A stretch of DNA of 64,000 bases from Duganella phyllosphaerae (GCF_001758785.1 NZ_LROM01000090.1:1-64000), one strand, 5' to 3'. Numbered from the stretch's first letter, positions 1-10,022 are shown. The notes: generated from the sequence alone by a model not told the origin. Numbers and translations: made by a program.

Positions 1-2883
1 GTCGTCGAGCGCGCCGCCGATGGCCGGCCCCTGCGCGCCATGGGCACCTTCGCCGACATTACCGAGCGGGCCAACGACGAAGAGGCGCGTCTGTGCGCCG
101 TGATCGACGCCACGCCCGGCGCCATGCTGATCGCCGACCGGGACGGACGCGTGCGCTACGCCAACCCGGCCTGCGCGCGCAGCTTCGGCGCCGAGGACAA
201 CCTGGCCGGGCGCAGCATGGAGCAGCTGGCGCCCGACACCATGCGCAGCACCGGCCGCGCGCGCGAGCTGTTCGCCCGCCCCGGCCTGCCGGGCCGGGTG
301 ATGAACGCCCACCGCGCCGACGGCAGCACCTTCCCGGCCATGGTGCACCTGGCGCCGCTGGACCTGGGCGGCCAGCAGCTGGTAATGGTGACCCTGCGCG
401 ACATGACCCAGCGCCAGCGCGCCGAAGAAGCCATGCACGCCAGCTCCGAGCGCTACCGCCTGATCGTGCAGACCGCCGCCGAAGGCATCTGGATGACCGA
501 CGCCGACGACCGCACCACGTTCGTCAATCCCACCATGGCCGCCATGCTGGGCGTGGAAGTGGACCAGGTGATGGGCCGCAGCATGACCGAATTCATGGAC
601 GACGCCGGCCGCCTGCTGCTCAAACAGCACTTGCAGCGCCACCTGGCGGGCGAGGCGATCCAGGGCGACATCCACCTGCGCCGTCCCGACGGCGGAGAAT
701 TATGGTGCCTGCTCTCGACCACCGTGATCAGCTCCGACGCCGGCCACTACGCCGGCACGCTGGCCATGCTCACCGATATCACGGCCCGCCGCGCCGCCGA
801 GGATGCGCTGCGCCTGACCGGTCAGCGGCTGGCGTCGATCTTTAACGCGGTGACCAACGGCCTGGTGATGGTCGATGGCCGTGGCGTGATCCTGGAGAGC
901 AACGCTGCCGCCGCGCGCATGCTGGCGCACGCCATGGAACTGGACCAGCGCGGCGAGTGCGACGGCCTGTGGTGCGGCGTGCGCGAGGACGGCAGCACCT
1001 TCGATCGCGTCAGCCACCCGGTGCGACTGGCCACCGTCACCGGCCTGCCGGTGCGCGACGTGGTGATGGGCATCACGCAACCCGACGGCGCCATGCGCTG
1101 GCTGTCGATCAACGCCGAGCCGATTGCGGACGCCAGCGGCGCGGTGCCGCTGGTGGTAGTCAGCCTGACCGACATCAGCGACCGCAAGCGCGGCGCCGAC
1201 GCGCTGCGCGAATGGAACGAGCACCTCGAGGAGCGCGTCTTGATGCGCACCCGCGAACTGGAACAGGCGCGCCACCAGGCCGAGGAAGCGAGCCAGTACA
1301 AGGGCCAGTTCCTGGCCCACATGAGCCACGAGATCCGCACCCCGATGAACGGCGTGATCGGCATGGCCTACCTGGCGCTCAAGACCGACCTCGATCCGCG
1401 CCAGCGCGACTACCTGGAAAAGATCCGCTTCGCCGGCGAACACCTGCTGGGCATCATCGACGACATACTCGACATCTCGAAGATCGAAGCCGGCAAGCTC
1501 GATATCGAGCAGGTCGATTTTGCGCTCGACCACGTGATCCAGACCCTCACCACGCTGGTGGCGCCCAGGGCCGCCAGCCGCGAACTGGAACTGGTGTTCG
1601 ACCTCGACCCGCAACTGCCGCGCGTGCTGCGCGGCGACCCGCTGCGCCTGGGGCAGGTGCTGATCAACTACACCAACAACGCCATCAAGTTCAGCGCCAA
1701 GGGCCGCATCGACGTGCGGGTGCGCCAGGTGGTGGCGGACGCCAGCAGCTGCCTGCTGCGCTTCGAGGTGAGCGACTGCGGCATCGGCCTCTCGGAAGCG
1801 GAAATCGAGCGCCTGTTCCAGTCGTTCCAGCAGGCCGACACCTCCACCACGCGCGAGCATGGCGGCACCGGCCTCGGCCTGGCCATTTGCAAGCAGCTGG
1901 CGCAGCTGATGGGCGGCGAGGTGGGCGTGCGCAGCGAACCGGGCGTGGGCAGCACCTTCTGGTTCACCGCGCGCCTTGGCATTTCCGACGCCAGCGTGCC
2001 GCAGATGATCGAGCGGGTGCAGGACGCCGCCGCCGAACTGCAGGCCGCCACGCTGGGGGCGGCCGTGATGACCACGCTCAAGGGCGCGCGCATCCTGCTG
2101 GTGGAGGACAACACCTTCAACCAGCAGATCGCGCTGGAAATGCTGGAAGACGTGGGCGCGTCGGTCTGCCTGGCGGCCAACGGCCAGGAGGCGCTCGACC
2201 TGCTGCGGCAAGCCGCCTTCGACTGCGTGCTGATGGACGTGCAGATGCCGCTGATGGACGGCCTGGAAGCGACCCGTCACATCCGCGCCGACCCGCGCCT
2301 GGCCGGCCTGCGGGTGCTGGCCATGACCGCCACGGCGACCAGCGACGACCGCGCCCGCTGCAGCGCCGCCGGCATGGACGACTTCATCTCCAAGCCGATC
2401 CAGCCGGCCGTGATGTATCGCACCATCGCCAACTGGCTGCCGGCCGAGCGCACCGAACCGGCGCCAGAGCGCGAGCGGCCAGCCGTGCGTCCCGCCTTCA
2501 AGCCCACCCTGGCGGGCGACCCGGCCGTGATCGATTTGTCGATCCTGGCCAAGCTGCTCGGCTACCACCCGGAAAAGGTGCGCAAATTCGCCTTCAAGTT
2601 CCTGCACAACGCCCAGGAGGGGTTGTCGGCGATGGAAGTGGCGTTAAAACGCGGCGACCTGGCGCAGGTGCGCGAGCTGTGCCACCGGCTCAAGTCGCCG
2701 GCGCGCACGGTGGGCGCGCTGGGCATGGGCGACATGCTGGCCAGCCTGGAACTGCTGCCCGACGGCGCCAGCGACGCCGCCAACCTGGCCACCGCCCGCG
2801 CCGGCCTGGCCCGGCTGTGGCCGCTGCTGGAACAGATCACCGAGCAGATTATGAATAACACCACGTTTGCCGACGAAAATTGA
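1..2883 (+). CDS. Hybrid sensor histidine kinase (PAS/HisKA/HATPase/REC/Hpt), 5' end outside window
   Basis: The reading frame is open from base 1 and the first residues look like the end of a PAC motif, so the gene starts upstream and this is only its 3' part. Several PAS/PAC segments follow, up to about base 1200. The HisKA box [14 protein letters not shown] lies near base 1320 with its phosphoacceptor His. The HATPase N box is near 1670 and the G boxes DCGIGL and GTGLGLAI are near 1780-1890. A receiver domain with the acceptor Asp in DVQMPLMDG lies at about 2090-2440. A C-terminal Hpt domain with [11 protein letters not shown] lies near 2680. This is a complete His-Asp-His relay on one polypeptide. 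The sensory input cannot be named because the N-terminus is missing. The partner regulator is unknown. Confidence 0.93.
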   Translation, partial: VVERAADGRPLRAMGTFADITERANDEEARLCAVIDATPGAMLIADRDGRVRYANPACARSFGAEDNLAGRSMEQLAPDTMRSTGRARELFARPGLPGRVMNAHRADGSTFPAMVHLAPLDLGGQQLVMVTLRDMTQRQRAEEAMHASSERYRLIVQTAAEGIWMTDADDRTTFVNPTMAAMLGVEVDQVMGRSMTEFMDDAGRLLLKQHLQRHLAGEAIQGDIHLRRPDGGELWCLLSTTVISSDAGHYAGTLAMLTDITARRAAEDALRLTGQRLASIFNAVTNGLVMVDGRGVILESNAAAARMLAHAMELDQRGECDGLWCGVREDGSTFDRVSHPVRLATVTGLPVRDVVMGITQPDGAMRWLSINAEPIADASGAVPLVVVSLTDISDRKRGADALREWNEHLEERVLMRTRELEQARHQAEEASQYKGQFLAHMSHEIRTPMNGVIGMAYLALKTDLDPRQRDYLEKIRFAGEHLLGIIDDILDISKIEAGKLDIEQVDFALDHVIQTLTTLVAPRAASRELELVFDLDPQLPRVLRGDPLRLGQVLINYTNNAIKFSAKGRIDVRVRQVVADASSCLLRFEVSDCGIGLSEAEIERLFQSFQQADTSTTREHGGTGLGLAICKQLAQLMGGEVGVRSEPGVGSTFWFTARLGISDASVPQMIERVQDAAAELQAATLGAAVMTTLKGARILLVEDNTFNQQIALEMLEDVGASVCLAANGQEALDLLRQAAFDCVLMDVQMPLMDGLEATRHIRADPRLAGLRVLAMTATATSDDRARCSAAGMDDFISKPIQPAVMYRTIANWLPAERTEPAPERERPAVRPAFKPTLAGDPAVIDLSILAKLLGYHPEKVRKFAFKFLHNAQEGLSAMEVALKRGDLAQVRELCHRLKSPARTVGALGMGDMLASLELLPDGASDAANLATARAGLARLWPLLEQITEQIMNNTTFADEN

Positions 2884-3082
2884 CGTCAAAACTCAATCTC
2901 CGCACATTTATAAAAAATGGGTTATGATTTGATCCATTCCCGCCTGCCGACCTTTGTTGCCTTCCCTATCCCAGACATTGAATTCGCGCATTTCGTCGCC
3001 AAGTATTCTCTGTAACTGGCTTAACGGCAACACTGGCATCATCCCCAGGCGTTATTGATCCCACACCTCGATTGAGGAAAAT

Positions 3083-3409
3083 ATGAGCGAAAATATCAAA
3101 CACATCACCGATACTTCTTTTGATGCCGACGTGCTGAAATCCGACCGCCCCGTGCTGGTCGACTTCTGGGCCGAATGGTGCGGTCCTTGCAAGAGCATCG
3201 CCCCGATCCTGGAAGAAGTGGCCAAGGAATACGGCGGCAAGATCACCATCGCCAAGATGGACGTCGATTCGAACCAGGCAGTGCCTGCCAAGTTCGGCAT
3301 CCGTGGTATCCCTACCCTGATCCTGTTCAAGAACGGTGTACCAGCAGCACAAAAAGTCGGCGCCATGGCCAAGGGCCAGTTGACTAGTTTCATCGACAGC
3401 AATATCTAA
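3083..3409 (+). CDS. trxA: Thioredoxin
   Basis: A 108-residue protein of normal thioredoxin length. It has the active-site motif WAEWCGPCK around residues 28-36, and the cis-Pro region appears in [11 protein letters not shown]. It reduces protein disulfides in the cytoplasm with electrons from thioredoxin reductase. The start ATG is preceded by GAGGAAAAT, a good ribosome binding site. The gene sits directly upstream of rho, the usual order in beta- and gammaproteobacteria. The 199 bases before it carry no gene; a TATGAT box at 2923-2928 could be its -10 element, but I see no good -35. Confidence 0.98.
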   Translation: MSENIKHITDTSFDADVLKSDRPVLVDFWAEWCGPCKSIAPILEEVAKEYGGKITIAKMDVDSNQAVPAKFGIRGIPTLILFKNGVPAAQKVGAMAKGQLTSFIDSNI

Positions 3410-3432
3410 GTAAGATAGTATTGCGGACAGAC

Positions 3433-3460
3433 GGCTGCTTCTGCGCCCGCAGAAGCAGCC
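3433..3460 (+). terminator. Perfect 12-bp hairpin in the trxA-rho gap
   Basis: GGCTGCTTCTGC (3433-3444) pairs perfectly with GCAGAAGCAGCC (3449-3460) around a four-base loop. No T-run follows, so it is not a standard intrinsic terminator. It may stabilise the trxA 3' end, act as a weak terminator, or be part of the rho leader. Confidence 0.5.
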
Positions 3461-3580
3461 GCCTCAGATCCGGAAAACAGCGTACGGCCCGACCGCAACG
3501 CGTTTTATATAAATAAACAGACAACACCACGCAGTTCCCTCCCCTACCTTTACTTTCCCGTCACGGGACACTCAACACAT

Positions 3581-4843
3581 ATGCATCTATCTGAATTAAA
3601 GGCCTTACACGTCTCGGCGTTGCTGGAGATGGCCATCGGTCTTGATATCGACAACGCGGCCCGCTTGCGCAAGCAAGAGCTGATGTTCGCGATCCTGAAA
3701 AAGCGCGCCAAGTCCGGCGAGCAGATTTTCGGCGACGGCGCCCTCGAAGTGCTGCCGGACGGCTTCGGCTTCCTGCGCTCGCCCGACGCCAGCTACATGG
3801 CGTCCACCGACGACATCTATATCTCGCCATCGCAAATCCGCCGCTTCAACCTGCACACCGGCGATTCGATCGAAGGCGAAGTGCGCACCCCGAAAGACGG
3901 CGAACGCTATTTCGCACTGGTCAAGGTAGACAAGGTCAACGGCGAATCGCCGGAAGCCTCGAAACACCGCATACTGTTTGAGAACCTGACGCCGCTGCAC
4001 CCGAACGAGCCGCTGCGCCTCGAACGTGACATCAACGGCACCGAGAACATCACCGGCCGTATCGTCGACCTGATCGCACCGATCGGCAAGGGCCAGCGCG
4101 GCCTGCTCGTCGCCTCGCCAAAGTCCGGTAAATCGGTGCTGCTGCAGCATATCGCCCACGCGATTACCGCCAACCACCCCGACGTCACCCTGATCGTGCT
4201 GCTGATCGACGAACGTCCTGAGGAAGTGACCGAGATGCAACGCTCGGTGCGCGGCGAAGTGGTCGCCTCCACCTTCGACGAACCGGCCACCCGCCACGTG
4301 CAGGTTGCCGAGATGGTGCTGGAAAAAGCCAAGCGCCTGGTCGAAATGAAAAAAGACGTGGTGATTTTGCTCGACTCGATCACCCGCCTGGCGCGCGCCT
4401 ACAACACCGTGATCCCGGCTTCGGGCAAGGTGCTGACCGGTGGTGTGGACGCCAACGCGCTGCAACGCCCGAAACGCTTCTTCGGCGCCGCCCGTAACAT
4501 CGAAGAAGGCGGTTCGCTGACCATCATCGCCACCGCGCTGATTGAAACCGGCTCGCGCATGGACGACGTGATCTACGAAGAATTCAAGGGTACCGGCAAC
4601 ATGGAGGTGCACCTGGAGCGCCGCCTGGCCGAGAAACGCGTGTACCCGGCGATCAACCTGAACAAATCGGGCACCCGCCGCGAAGAACTGTTGATCAAGC
4701 CGGACCAGCTGCAAAAAATCTGGATCCTGCGCAAGCTGCTGTACTCGATGGACGAGATCGAAGCGATGGAGTTCATCATGGACAAGATGCGCGCCACCAA
4801 GACGAACACCGAGTTCTTCGACATGATGCGCCGGGGTGGTTAA
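3581..4843 (+). CDS. rho: Transcription termination factor Rho
   Basis: A 420-residue protein of typical Rho length. The N-terminal helical domain starts [18 protein letters not shown]. The RNA-binding OSB fold contains [12 protein letters not shown] and [11 protein letters not shown]. The ATPase domain has Walker A ([10 protein letters not shown] near residue 182) and the Q-loop/R-loop segments [21 protein letters not shown]. It is the hexameric RNA helicase that ends transcription at Rho-dependent sites. The ATG at 3581 matches the conserved N-terminus. About 170 bases lie between trxA and rho, so an own promoter and autoregulated leader are plausible; the region around 3500-3520 is AT-rich. 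Confidence 0.99.
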   Translation: MHLSELKALHVSALLEMAIGLDIDNAARLRKQELMFAILKKRAKSGEQIFGDGALEVLPDGFGFLRSPDASYMASTDDIYISPSQIRRFNLHTGDSIEGEVRTPKDGERYFALVKVDKVNGESPEASKHRILFENLTPLHPNEPLRLERDINGTENITGRIVDLIAPIGKGQRGLLVASPKSGKSVLLQHIAHAITANHPDVTLIVLLIDERPEEVTEMQRSVRGEVVASTFDEPATRHVQVAEMVLEKAKRLVEMKKDVVILLDSITRLARAYNTVIPASGKVLTGGVDANALQRPKRFFGAARNIEEGGSLTIIATALIETGSRMDDVIYEEFKGTGNMEVHLERRLAEKRVYPAINLNKSGTRREELLIKPDQLQKIWILRKLLYSMDEIEAMEFIMDKMRATKTNTEFFDMMRRGG

Positions 4844-4880
4844 CCCCATCGGCTAAGCTTCACGGCTTGAGCTGACCCGA

Positions 4881-4903
4881 CAGGCAACCCTTGTGGTTGC
4901 CTG
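4881..4903 (+). terminator. Putative terminator after rho
   Basis: CAGGCAACC (4881-4889) pairs with GGTTGCCTG (4895-4903), a 9-bp perfect stem with a 5-base loop, 37 bases after the rho stop. The downstream sequence is only mildly T-rich, so termination strength is uncertain. Its 3' arm overlaps the -35 box of the next promoter. Confidence 0.6.
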
Positions 4904-4925
4904 TGTTGGTTTACCGCTGTATAAT
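4897..4925 (+). promoter_or_regulatory. Sigma-70 promoter of rpmE2
   Basis: TTGCCT (4897-4902), a 17-base spacer and a perfect TATAAT (4920-4925) stand about 110 bases before the L31 start codon. The -35 box lies inside the right arm of the putative rho terminator. Confidence 0.75.
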
Positions 4926-5033
4926 CGGCGGTTGCACTATTTTTAATCACTGGCAAGTGATCAGCAATCGGGTCGAGAAGCAGTACAGACCGACGAAGTG
5001 CTGTTTGGCTACCAAACTCACCGAGGCTTCAAA

Positions 5034-5303
5034 ATGAAAGCAAATACCCATCCAGAATACCGCGACGTTGTTTTCCACGACCTGTCGTGCGATTTCAAAT
5101 TCGTTACCCGTTCGACCATCAACACCCGCGAAACGATCAACCACGAAGGTAAAGACTACCCGTTGATCAAGATCGAGGTGTCGGCTGAATCGCACCCGTT
5201 CTACACCGGCAAGCACAAGATCGTCGACACCGCTGGCCGCGTCGAGAAGTTCCGTCAGAAATTCGGTACCGTCGGTTCGAAAACCGCCGTTGCAGCCGGT
5301 TAA
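5034..5303 (+). CDS. rpmE2: 50S ribosomal protein L31 type B
   Basis: An 89-residue protein starting [16 protein letters not shown], the conserved start of bL31 type B; the longer frame back to 4998 is not supported. It has only one Cys (LSCDFKF) and lacks the CxxC pairs of the zinc-binding paralogue, which defines the zinc-independent form. It belongs to the large-subunit central protuberance and subunit bridge. It follows rho but has its own promoter at 4897-4925 and a strong terminator at 5321-5348, so it is likely a single-gene unit. In bacteria with both L31 types the B form is often induced under zinc starvation; no Zur box is obvious here. Confidence 0.96.
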   Translation: MKANTHPEYRDVVFHDLSCDFKFVTRSTINTRETINHEGKDYPLIKIEVSAESHPFYTGKHKIVDTAGRVEKFRQKFGTVGSKTAVAAG

Positions 5304-5320
5304 TTCCTGCCGCTTCAATG

Positions 5321-5348
5321 AAAAAAGCAGCCTCTGGCTGCTTTTTTT
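5321..5348 (+). terminator. Intrinsic terminator after rpmE2
   Basis: An A-rich arm with GCAGCC (up to 5332), loop TCT and GGCTGC followed by seven T residues (5342-5348) make a textbook Rho-independent terminator, 17 bases after the stop codon. Confidence 0.9.
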
Positions 5349-5418
5349 GTTTATGGCTCCCTGCCGGGGCCGCTGTTTTCCTTCATACTCCCGTCTACCT
5401 CAATTTGCACACTGATCG

Positions 5419-7143
5419 ATGAAGCCAGTCCGTCTTCCTGCCGCCGCCACGCTGGCCCTGCCGCGCCTGGCCCTGTTTGCCCTGGGCCTGCTCTACATCC
5501 TGCCCGGACTGATCGGCCGCGAGCCGTGGAAGAACGACGACGCCGCCAGCTTCGGCATCATGTGGACCATGGCGCACGGCACCTGGCAAGACTGGCTGGT
5601 ACCGAATATCGCCGGCCTGGCCATACCCGACGACGGCCCGCTGGCATTCTGGATCGGCGCGCTCGGCATCAAGCTGTTCGGCTGGCTGCTCGGCGACGTG
5701 CTCGCCGCCCGCGTGGGTACGGTCGCCATCTTCCTGTTCGGCGTGCTGTCGCTGTGGTTCGCCACCTTCAATCTCGGCCGACGCCAGGATGCGCAGCCGC
5801 TGCGCCTCGCCTTTGGCGGCCAGCCCGAGCCCGACGATTTCGGCCGCACCCTGGCCGACGCCGCCGTCCTGATCTACCTCGGCTGCCTCGGTTTGCTGGT
5901 GCACAGCCACGAAACCACGGCCGACGCGCTGCGCGTCTCGCTCACCGCCTTCATGTTGTACCGCACCGTGCGCTACGTGGAAGCGCCGTCGCTGCGCAAC
6001 GCGGCCCTGAGCGGCCTGGCCATCGGCCTGCTCACGCTCACCCATGGCTGGGTGACGCCGGTGTGCTTCATGCTGGCCGTGTTTGCCTGTACGCGCCTGC
6101 TGGCCCAGCCCGTGGGCCGCGCGCTGCGCGACCTGGGCCTGGCCTTCCTGGTGGCCGCTGCCGTCACTGCGATCTGGGTCGTGCCGGCGCACGTGCTGCA
6201 ACCATACAACCGGCACCCGGTGCAGGACTGGAGCGCGCTGCACCTGGCGCAATTCGGCCTGCCGACGGTGGTGGCCTATAAATTCTTCTTCCGCGTCGGC
6301 GTGTGGTTCTTCTGGCCGGCATGGCCGTTCGCCGGCTGGGCCATCTGGGCCTGGCGCCGCCAGCGCCTGGCGCTGCACATCGTGGTGCCGCTGGCATTCG
6401 TCACCATGGGCGCCATCATGGCGCTGTGCGCCAGCGTGCCCGAACAGGGACAGTTATTGATCCTGCTGCCGCCGCTGGCGGTGATGGCGGCGTTTGGCCT
6501 GCTGACCATGAAGCGCGGCGCCATCAATGCCATCGACTGGTTCTCGGTGATGGCGTTGACCCTGTGCGCGGCCGTGATCTGGATTTTCTGGTTCGCCAAG
6601 CTGACCGGCTGGCCGGCGCAGGCCGCCAAAAATGCCCTCAAGCTGGTGCCGGGCTTTACCCCGGAAGTGGGCGCGGTGGCGTTGCCGGTGGCGGCGCTGG
6701 CCACTGCCGGCTGGTTTGCGCTGGTGCACTGGCGCGTGGCGCGCCGCCCGGCCGTGCTGTGGCGCGCCGTGGTGCTGTCGTCCGGCGGCCTGATCCTGAT
6801 CTGGATCCTGCTGATGACCTTGTTCCTGCCCGACCTCAATTACAGCAAGAGTTACGCCGGCGTGGCGCGCCAGATCGCCCAGAAGCTGCCGCCGAACGCG
6901 GGCTGCATCGAAACCAACGTGGGACCGGCGCAGCGCGCCTCGTTCGCGTTCTATGCGCAACTGCCGTTTACCGGCGTCGAGGGTGGCCGTTGCGACTTGC
7001 TGCTGCTACAGGAAAGCACGCGCGCGCGCGACAACCGCGACGTCGCGCCGCACCATCGTGGCAAGCAGTGGATTTTGCTGTGGGAAGGCCGGCGTCCAGC
7101 GGACAAGGATGAGCGCTTCCGCCTGTATCGGCGCGCTGACTGA
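5419..7143 (+). CDS. ArnT/PMT-type integral membrane glycosyltransferase (GT39/83-like)
   Basis: A 574-residue protein with about 10-12 hydrophobic segments and a C-terminal extramembrane part. The first loop holds EPWKNDDAASFGIMW, matching the acidic catalytic loop of ArnT/PMT enzymes, and HETTADALRVSL matches a second conserved loop. Such enzymes transfer a sugar from a polyprenyl-phosphate donor to lipid A, protein or other periplasmic acceptors. There are no arn or lipid A genes beside it, so donor and acceptor are unknown. It is alone on its strand between the L31 terminator and a convergent small gene. The C-terminal region carries two Cys in a soluble segment (GCIETN and GRCDLLLL). The family call is solid; the specific substrate is not. 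Confidence 0.82.
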   Translation: MKPVRLPAAATLALPRLALFALGLLYILPGLIGREPWKNDDAASFGIMWTMAHGTWQDWLVPNIAGLAIPDDGPLAFWIGALGIKLFGWLLGDVLAARVGTVAIFLFGVLSLWFATFNLGRRQDAQPLRLAFGGQPEPDDFGRTLADAAVLIYLGCLGLLVHSHETTADALRVSLTAFMLYRTVRYVEAPSLRNAALSGLAIGLLTLTHGWVTPVCFMLAVFACTRLLAQPVGRALRDLGLAFLVAAAVTAIWVVPAHVLQPYNRHPVQDWSALHLAQFGLPTVVAYKFFFRVGVWFFWPAWPFAGWAIWAWRRQRLALHIVVPLAFVTMGAIMALCASVPEQGQLLILLPPLAVMAAFGLLTMKRGAINAIDWFSVMALTLCAAVIWIFWFAKLTGWPAQAAKNALKLVPGFTPEVGAVALPVAALATAGWFALVHWRVARRPAVLWRAVVLSSGGLILIWILLMTLFLPDLNYSKSYAGVARQIAQKLPPNAGCIETNVGPAQRASFAFYAQLPFTGVEGGRCDLLLLQESTRARDNRDVAPHHRGKQWILLWEGRRPADKDERFRLYRRAD

Positions 7144-7185
7144 TTCAGTTCAGGATCGGCGCGACCGCCGATCCTGCGCACCGCA

Positions 7186-7569
7186 TCAACGGCGTGCCAC
7201 CACCATGGTGTTGGCCGGCAAAATCTGCGCCATCGGCAGTTTCTCGAAATTGCTGACACCGACTTCATCGCCGTACTGGCTGAACACGATGCGGGCGCCT
7301 TGTTCGCTGACGAATTCGTTATTGGCGACCGGCATGATCCGCACGCGGCGACTATTGTCGACCTGGGTGTAGAAGTGGTTGCCGCTCTGGGTGAAACGCA
7401 GCAGCTGGCCGTTGCTCAGCCGGTAAGCGTTGGCGTACTCGGCAAGCTGGCTGGGCGCGACATACAAGCCGCCACTCACTTTGATCTGCTGCATGGTTTC
7501 CTGCGCGTGGGCGGCAGGCAGGGCGGAAAAAGAGAGGGCGGCGGCGAGGGCGATCAGGGCGGTTTTCAT
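7186..7569 (-). CDS. Small secreted hypothetical protein
   Basis: A 127-residue protein starting MKTALIALAAALSFSALPAAHAQ, a clear Sec signal peptide with a probable cut after AHA. I chose this ATG (7569) because AAGGA precedes it and the signal peptide fits; the frame extends upstream to 7890 without support. The mature part contains GLYVAPSQLAEYANAYRLSN and a basic middle (DNSRRVRIMP). No catalytic motif or Cys is visible. I do not recognise a family with a known function; it resembles short periplasmic proteins common in Oxalobacteraceae. It converges on the ArnT-like gene with a 42-base gap. Confidence 0.78.
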   Translation of the reverse strand: MKTALIALAAALSFSALPAAHAQETMQQIKVSGGLYVAPSQLAEYANAYRLSNGQLLRFTQSGNHFYTQVDNSRRVRIMPVANNEFVSEQGARIVFSQYGDEVGVSNFEKLPMAQILPANTMVVARR

Positions 7570-8077
7570 GGTGTGGTCCTTGTGTGATGGTTGCAGTTTG
7601 GTTGCAGTAAGGTTGCAGCTAAGGTGCTCTGGCATCACCGCTGTGCTTCTGTTTTGCAGCGGCTGATGTAAGCACGATAGCAACTGCGCTGCCGAAAATC
7701 CGGCGTTTGCGACGAGCGGCAAATCGGCCGGTATCAACTGCGTCATCGCACGACGAATGGAATTTGCAGGCAATGTCGACAAGTTGATAACGCCTTGCGC
7801 GCACCACACCCCGAAATACTTGCAAGCCCTGCCACGAAAGGCGCCGTTGCTGTGGCGAATGTCAAATTTTTTCGCCGCAGTGCGATACAAACGCCGCCAA
7901 GCCAGCTATAGTGCTGAACAGGACGAGTTGCCGTAGGGCATATAACTTTCACAATATCCGTCCAGAAACACCAATCCGGCAGCGCCACATCGCGCGCCGG
8001 CCTTTGGCGGCCTCGGCTGCTGCGCCCTGCTCCCGCGCCCAGACCGACACCAGCTGCCCACACTGGATAGCGCCCAC
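7570..8077. other. 508-base intergenic region between divergent genes
   Basis: No convincing gene lies here. The left end holds three in-phase GGTTGCAG repeats in the leader of the minus-strand secreted protein. A TATAGT at 7907-7912 could be a -10 box for the FtsH-like gene, but its -35 is poor. Short frames in this stretch lack ribosome binding sites and codon bias. Confidence 0.6.
7589..7618 (-). repeat. Three direct repeats GGTTGCAG, period 11
   Basis: GGTTGCAG occurs at 7589, 7600 and 7611, exactly 11 bases apart, just upstream of the start codon of the minus-strand secreted protein. One repeat per helical turn suggests a protein binding array or a leader RNA feature. Confidence 0.6.
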
Positions 8078-9997
8078 ATGTTTACACTGCACAAACTTCA
8101 AACTGCCTTACGCAACAACTACGTCCGTGCCATCTTGCTGCTGATCGCGGTCGGCATCGCTGTCATCGTCGGCTGGCGCAAGGAAGTGCCGCAGGACACC
8201 AGCCCGTTGCTGCGCACCCAGGACATCTCGCTGATCACGGCGCTGGCCGGCCAGCGCGACAAGCTCGAGTACCTGCTGATTGCCGCGCCGCTGTCGGAAG
8301 CGCCGCGCTACATCTTCAAGCTCAAGGGCGACCCGTTGCTGCGCGTGGTCAAAGTACCGAGCACCTCGCACCTGAGCCTGGAGCGCGAAGTCCTGCTGCG
8401 CAATAACATTCCTTATGCCATCGCGCGCGAAGACTACCTGGCCTCGCACAAGGCGGTGCTGGTCGACGAGGACAACAGCGCCACGGCGCGCGCTGGCGCT
8501 TTCCTCAAGCGCCATGCCATCGACATCCTGCTGGTGTGCGTGGTGCTGTTCCTGCTGCGCCACGGCCTGCCCGGCAGCGGCATCAACGCCACCGTGCTCA
8601 ACCCGGATCAACTGACCGGCAGCATGGACGACCTGATCGGCATGGAAGACATCAAGCAGGAAGTGCTGCACCTGGAAGACATGATCCGCAACCGCGCCGT
8701 GTACCGCGAGCACGACATCGACAAGCCGTTCAATGTCATGCTGACCGGCCCGGCCGGCACCGGCAAGACCAAGCTGGCCGGCTACCTGGCCAAGCGGCTC
8801 GACATCCCGCTGATCCAGGCCTCGGGCTCGGCGCTGGAATCGGGTTACATCGGCGGCGGCTCCAAGGCGCTGCACGCGCTGCACCGCAAGGCTTGCGCGC
8901 GCGGCAGCTGCATCATCTTCCTCGACGAAGCGCAGGGCCTGTTCATGCCGCGCGGCCGTGGTGAAAAGAAATGGGAAGACGACACCGCCAACACCCTGCT
9001 GGGCCTGCTCGACGGCGTGCGCAGCGACAAGGGCGCCGGCGTGATCTGGGTGGTGGCGTCCAACTTCGACGACGCCTCGACCAAGATGGACGAAGCGATG
9101 CTGCGCCGCTTCTCGGTCAAGATCAATTTCCGCCTGCCCAACAAGAACGAACGCAGCGAACTGCTGCGCTCGTTCCTGGCGCGCAAGGCCGACGGCTGCG
9201 TCGACTGGGACAATCTCAAGCTCGACCACGTGGCCGAGATCACCGCCAACCTCAGCCCTGCGCTGTTGCAGACGGTGGTGGAGCGCGCCAGCATGATCGC
9301 CATCCAGGAAAACAAGGTCATCAATACCGACCTGATGTTCCGCGCCTTCGAACGCGCCACCATCGGCCTCACCGACCGCGCCACCACGGCCGAGAAGACA
9401 CGCCAGCGCGAGCGCGTGGCGCTGCACGAGCTCGGCCACTTCTTCATGCAGATCGACCCGTGGCTGCGCGAAGGCATGACCCTGGCCGAAGTGAAGGAGC
9501 GCTCGCCGTTCCTCAAGATCAGCACCGAGTCGGTCTCCAAGCTGGGCGCGCTCGGCTACGTGCTGTCGGCCTCGGACGACGTGGCGCTGCGCACGCTGGA
9601 AGAACTCGAGCGCGACGTGATCCAGTTGTACGGCGGCGTGGCGGCGGAAGAATTGTTCTACGGCGCGCGCGGTATCTCGGTGGGCAGCCAGAACGACATT
9701 CAAAAGGCCACGTCGATGCTCGACATGATGGTCAACCAGCTGTCGATGTACTCGCGGTCCAAGCTCGACTACACCCAGTTCAAGCACAAGGACACCGACC
9801 TCGACCAGGTCCAGGCCAAGTCCGACGAGCTGTACACGTACACCTTGCAGGCAATCGCCGACTACCGCGAGCAGATCCTGGAACTGAAGGACGTGCTGAT
9901 GGACCAGTACGTGCTATCGAAGGACGCCATCTTCGGCCTGCTGGAAGAACAGCAGCAGCGCCAGGCGCGCCCCCCGGTCCTGGTGGCGCTTGCCTGA
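8078..9997 (+). CDS. FtsH-like membrane AAA ATPase/M41 metalloprotease paralogue
   Basis: A 639-residue protein, the same size as FtsH and with the same plan. It has a TM helix near residues 12-28 (AILLLIAVGIAVIVG), a periplasmic stretch, a second TM near 147-162, then AAA and M41 domains. Walker A is GPAGTGKT near residue 224. Walker B reads FLDEAQ instead of the usual LDEID. Arginine fingers are in MLRRFSV. The zinc motif HELGH is near residue 449, and a downstream SQNDIQKAT supplies the probable third ligand. The aromatic pore loop of classical FtsH (FVGVGASRVR) is replaced by GYIGGGSKAL. It is probably an active divergent paralogue rather than the housekeeping FtsH, which normally sits beside rlmE. 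Substrates are unknown. Confidence 0.85.
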   Translation: MFTLHKLQTALRNNYVRAILLLIAVGIAVIVGWRKEVPQDTSPLLRTQDISLITALAGQRDKLEYLLIAAPLSEAPRYIFKLKGDPLLRVVKVPSTSHLSLEREVLLRNNIPYAIAREDYLASHKAVLVDEDNSATARAGAFLKRHAIDILLVCVVLFLLRHGLPGSGINATVLNPDQLTGSMDDLIGMEDIKQEVLHLEDMIRNRAVYREHDIDKPFNVMLTGPAGTGKTKLAGYLAKRLDIPLIQASGSALESGYIGGGSKALHALHRKACARGSCIIFLDEAQGLFMPRGRGEKKWEDDTANTLLGLLDGVRSDKGAGVIWVVASNFDDASTKMDEAMLRRFSVKINFRLPNKNERSELLRSFLARKADGCVDWDNLKLDHVAEITANLSPALLQTVVERASMIAIQENKVINTDLMFRAFERATIGLTDRATTAEKTRQRERVALHELGHFFMQIDPWLREGMTLAEVKERSPFLKISTESVSKLGALGYVLSASDDVALRTLEELERDVIQLYGGVAAEELFYGARGISVGSQNDIQKATSMLDMMVNQLSMYSRSKLDYTQFKHKDTDLDQVQAKSDELYTYTLQAIADYREQILELKDVLMDQYVLSKDAIFGLLEEQQQRQARPPVLVALA

Positions 9998-10022
9998 ATA
10001 CCAAATTTTCCGGCCGGGAGCC

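Noticed and set aside
700..2607. A 635-codon open frame on the minus strand opposite the hybrid kinase
   Set aside because: It is a shadow of the GC-rich kinase gene: low-complexity His/Arg/Gly composition, no domain motif and no ribosome binding site. Similar long antisense frames (for example 3605-4849, 14616-16238, 30469-33351 and 61683-63938) were rejected for the same reason.
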